This document shows positions 7,440 to 9,948 of a stretch of 9,948 bases of DNA, one piece after another. The position numbers and the translations under genes were made by a program. Source of the stretch: DATILL01 sp035476575 (GTDB taxonomy: Bacteria > Actinomycetota > Actinomycetes > Mycobacteriales > JACQDL01); NCBI GenBank assembly GCA_035476575.1, contig DATILL010000102.1:1-9948 (forward strand). Reading direction: 5' to 3'. A model generated the notes under the pieces. The model made no database searches, was not told the DNA's origin, and worked only from the letters and a program-made list of their open reading frames with translations. Each line of letters begins with the position of its first letter. The first letter of the stretch is position 1.

Positions 7440-8276
7440 TCAGCCTGGCCCGAAGAGTCGCTCCCCGGTGGCTGAGACGGTGGCACAAAGGTCGTCCAGG
7501 TCAACGCGTTTCACCTCGGCGATGCAGCGCAGAGTGAGCGGGACAAGGTACGGCGCGTTCGGCCGACCGCGATACGGCATGGGGGTCAGGAATGGGGCGT
7601 CGGTCTCGACCAGGAGCAGGCCGAGGGGCACCGCTGCGGCAGCATCCCGCAGCGGCTGCGCGTTCTTGAACGTGATGTTGCCCGCGAAGCTGATGACATA
7701 TCCCCGGTCCGCGCAGACGTTAACCATCTCAGCGTCACCAGAGAAGCAATGGAAGATAACACGATCGGGTGGTCCTTCATCCTGGAGGATGTCGAGCACG
7801 TCACTGTGCGCATCCCGGTCATGGATCACCAGCGTGCGGCCGTGTCGCTTGGCGATCTCGATGTGCCGGCGGAACGACGCCTGCTGCGCGGCCACGCCGT
7901 CCGGCCCGGTGCGGTGGTAGTCGAGCCCGGTCTCCCCGACGCCGCGCACCTGAGGCAGGCCAGCCAGCCGGTCGATCTCGGCCAGCGCGGCGTCCAGCCC
8001 GCCGGCGGCGGCCAGCCGGGGCGCCTCGTTGGGATGCAGCGCCACGGCGGCCAGCACGGCGTCATGCTCGGCGGCGGTCTGGACGGACCATCGCGAGGTG
8101 GGCACGTCGATGCCGATCTGCACCACCCGGGTGATGCCTACGGCGACCGCCTCGGCCAGCGCCTGCGCGACCGGCACGTCCATCAGGTCCAGGTGGCAGT
8201 GGCTGTCCAGCGCGGGCACGGCAAGCGGGTCTGGCGGGGGCGGCGGCGTGCCCTCGCGGGATGCGGACCGGTTCAC
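7440..8276 (-). CDS. tatD: TatD-family metal-dependent deoxyribonuclease
   Basis: TatD proteins are cytoplasmic TIM-barrel hydrolases that use two divalent metal ions to cut DNA ends (3'-5' exonuclease) and are linked to DNA repair and turnover. The protein has 278 residues, slightly longer than usual because of a proline-rich N-terminal tail (about 20 residues, PPPPPDP). The complete metal-binding set is visible: H26 and H28 in DSHCHLD, E115 in GVGETGLDY, H152 in LVIHDRDA, H176 in FHCFSG and D226 in VETDAPFL. The substrate loop NITFKNAQPLR is typical. GTG at 8276 overlaps the metG stop (GTGA), so translation is almost certainly coupled to metG and the two genes share a transcript. rpfB lies downstream. 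The tatD tail is crossed by an rpfB-frame extension that is probably not translated. Confidence 0.95.
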   Translation of the reverse strand: MNRSASREGTPPPPPDPLAVPALDSHCHLDLMDVPVAQALAEAVAVGITRVVQIGIDVPTSRWSVQTAAEHDAVLAAVALHPNEAPRLAAAGGLDAALAEIDRLAGLPQVRGVGETGLDYHRTGPDGVAAQQASFRRHIEIAKRHGRTLVIHDRDAHSDVLDILQDEGPPDRVIFHCFSGDAEMVNVCADRGYVISFAGNITFKNAQPLRDAAAAVPLGLLLVETDAPFLTPMPYRGRPNAPYLVPLTLRCIAEVKRVDLDDLCATVSATGERLFGPG

Positions 8277-9948
8277 CCCGGGCTGCCCAGCCTGGCCAGC
8301 TCACTGTCCACAATGGACGGATCGAGCTTGGCGAAGATCGGCGTCGGAGGTCGCAGCGGCTGGCCGGCGGGCAGCGGCCGCGACTCCCAGCGAGCCTGCG
8401 TCTCGTAGTCGCCGGTCAGGACGCCGTACGGCGGCCCGCCCTCCTCGGTGACCTCGCGCAGCTCCGGCATCCCGGACCACACGCCGGTACCGCCGAGCAG
8501 CTCGTGCACCCGCTGGGCTGAGCTCGGCAGGAACGGCGTGAGCAGGGTCTTGCAGTCGTCGACCAGTTGCAGCGCGGTGTTGAGGATGGTGCCCATCCGC
8601 TCCGGGTCGGACTCCTTCAGCTTCCATGGCGCCGTGTCGGAGAGGTACTTGTTCGCCCCGGCCACGACCCGCATCGCCTCCGTGATCGCCGCCTTGAACC
8701 GGGACCGGCCGAGCAGCTCGCCGACCGAGCCAAAGGCCTCTCTGGCGCTGGCCAACGCGGCGGTGTCCACATCGAGGCGAGCGGCGGCCGGCGGAACCTG
8801 GCCGAAGTTCTTCGCGGCCATCGAGATCGAGCGGTTGACCAGGTTTCCCCAGCCGGCGACCAGCTCGTCGTTGTTGCGACGGAGGAACTCGGCCCAGGTA
8901 AAGTCGGTGTCCTGGTTCTCCGGGCCAGCCACGGAGAGGTAGTACCGCAGCGCGTCCGGGTCGTAGCGCCTCAGGAAGTCCGTGACCAGGATGCCGACCC
9001 CACGCGACGACGAGAACTTGCGGGCCTCCATCGTCAGGTACTCGCTCGACACCACCTCGTGGGGGAGGTTCAGCACGCCGTACCCGCCCGGCACACCGCC
9101 GCGGTCACCCCGCCCGGAGTAGCCGAGCAGCATCGCCGGCCAGATCTCGGAATGGAAGACGATGTTGTCCTTGCCCATGAAGTAGTACGCCTCGGCCTGC
9201 TCGTCCTGCCACCAGGCGCGCCACGCGTCCGGGTCGCCGGAGCGGCGGGCCCACTCGATCGAGGCAGACAGGTAGCCGACGACCGCGTCGAACCAGACGT
9301 AGATCCTCTTGTCTGGCCGGTCCTGCCAGCCCAGCAGCGGCACCGGCACGCCCCAGTCAAGGTCACGGGTGATGGCCCGGGGCTTCAGGTCGTCCAGCAG
9401 GTTGAGCGAGAACTTGACGACGTTCGGCCGCCAGTTGGTGCGCGACTGGAGCCAGCCCGCCAGCGCCTCGGTGAAGGCCGGCAGGTCGAGGAAGTAGTGC
9501 TCGGCCTCGACGAACATCGGGATCTCGCCGTTGATCCGGCTCCTGGGGTTGATCAGGTCGGTCGGGTCGAGCTGGTTGCCGCAGTTGTCGCACTGGTCGC
9601 CGCGCGCTTCGGGGAACCCGCAGATCGGGCAGGTGCCCTCGATGTAGCGGTCGGGGAGCGTGTGCCCGGTGACGGGGGAGAACGAGACGAGCATCTCGCG
9701 CTCGACGATCGCGCCACGGTCGTACAGCGTCTTGAACAGGTCCTGGACGACGCGCTCGTGGTTGCGCGTCGTCGTCCGCGAGAACAGATCGTACGAGAGC
9801 CCGAGCCGGCGAAAGTCCTCGCGGAACGACTCGTTGTAGTAGTCGGCGACCTCATCGTAGGAGCGCCCTTCCCGGTCTGCGGCCACCATCACGGGGGTGC
9901 CGTGCTCGTCCGTCCCGCTCACCATGAGCACGTCGTTCCCGGCCAGGC
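8273..9948 (-). CDS. metG: Methionyl-tRNA synthetase MetG (N-terminus outside window)
   Basis: MetG is a class I aminoacyl-tRNA synthetase that charges tRNA-Met and initiator tRNA with methionine in the cytoplasm. About 558 residues are visible. The frame enters from the right edge as LAGNDVLMVSGTDEHGTPVM, so roughly 40 residues with the HIGH motif are missing. The connective peptide carries two zinc-knuckle pairs, CPIC (9631-9620) and CDNC (9592-9581), the four-cysteine type seen in E. coli-like enzymes; M. tuberculosis MetS lacks it as far as I recall. The methionine/AMP region includes VPLLGWQDRPDKRIYVWFDA. The second signature is KFSSS (9019-9005) rather than KMSKS, a known variant. Then comes the helical anticodon-binding domain with WGNLVNR and APWKLKESDPERM. 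There is no C-terminal tRNA-binding extension. The stop overlaps the tatD start. No internal start was chosen because conserved sequence continues to the edge. Confidence 0.97.
   Translation of the reverse strand, partial: LAGNDVLMVSGTDEHGTPVMVAADREGRSYDEVADYYNESFREDFRRLGLSYDLFSRTTTRNHERVVQDLFKTLYDRGAIVEREMLVSFSPVTGHTLPDRYIEGTCPICGFPEARGDQCDNCGNQLDPTDLINPRSRINGEIPMFVEAEHYFLDLPAFTEALAGWLQSRTNWRPNVVKFSLNLLDDLKPRAITRDLDWGVPVPLLGWQDRPDKRIYVWFDAVVGYLSASIEWARRSGDPDAWRAWWQDEQAEAYYFMGKDNIVFHSEIWPAMLLGYSGRGDRGGVPGGYGVLNLPHEVVSSEYLTMEARKFSSSRGVGILVTDFLRRYDPDALRYYLSVAGPENQDTDFTWAEFLRRNNDELVAGWGNLVNRSISMAAKNFGQVPPAAARLDVDTAALASAREAFGSVGELLGRSRFKAAITEAMRVVAGANKYLSDTAPWKLKESDPERMGTILNTALQLVDDCKTLLTPFLPSSAQRVHELLGGTGVWSGMPELREVTEEGGPPYGVLTGDYETQARWESRPLPAGQPLRPPTPIFAKLDPSIVDSELARLGSPG

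Noticed and set aside
7440..7504. Start of rpfB at TTG 7504, overlapping the end of tatD
   Set aside because: The first 56 codons from there read as Pro/Arg/Ser-rich filler, overlap tatD by 65 bases and pass through the hairpin region. No suitable ribosome binding site supports this start.
4304..8433. 12-bp palindrome CGCCGTACGGCG at 4304-4315 (ispE) and again at 8422-8433 (metG)
   Set aside because: Both copies fall on Pro-Tyr-Gly codons (CCG TAC GGC) in genes with strong G/C third positions, so codon bias explains them well enough.

Overview
The window is very GC-rich, roughly 70% by eye. It uses GTG starts freely and has codon third positions that are nearly all G or C. It carries the gene order metG-tatD-rpfB-rsmA-ispE, which is also known from Mycobacterium tuberculosis (metS-tatD-rpfB-ksgA-ispE). 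Together these point to a chromosomal segment of a filamentous or mycolate-type actinobacterium (Actinomycetota). A family such as Micromonosporaceae is possible but cannot be shown from this sequence. I see no insertion sequence, prophage gene, CRISPR array, tRNA or rRNA.

Left side, plus strand (1-2010): the C-terminal part of a TetR-family regulator runs in from the left edge. After an 83-base spacer comes a complete glycerol kinase gene, glpK. A TANNNT box ends exactly 7 bases before its GTG and no Shine-Dalgarno sequence is visible, so the glpK mRNA is probably leaderless. glpK has no glpF or glpD beside it. It converges on the next block across 85 bases (2011-2095) in which I see no clear terminator.

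Right side, minus strand, read from high to low coordinates (9948-2096): metG (methionyl-tRNA synthetase, N-terminus outside the window) overlaps tatD (metal-dependent DNase) by GTGA. A leader of about 280 bases rich in inverted repeats leads to rpfB, a cell-wall resuscitation-promoting factor with DUF348, G5 and transglycosylase-like domains. A 154-base spacer with two tandem duplications and a perfect 16-bp inverted repeat separates rpfB from rsmA (16S rRNA dimethyltransferase). Then follow ispE (CDP-ME kinase of the MEP isoprenoid pathway) and, 10 bases on, a Uup-like ABC-F ATPase. The block therefore links translation (MetG, RsmA, ABC-F), wall remodelling on regrowth (RpfB) and isoprenoid precursors for lipid carriers (IspE).

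These are conserved housekeeping genes and I do not see a new multi-gene system. The unusual material is smaller in scale. There is an attenuator-like set of competing hairpins upstream of rpfB. A strong hairpin lies between rpfB and rsmA. A cluster of 15-17 bp tandem duplications spans 2298-6043: three are in-frame pentapeptide repeats, one copies the rpfB stop codon and one is intergenic. Start-site signals at glpK, ispE, rsmA and rpfB are also non-standard.
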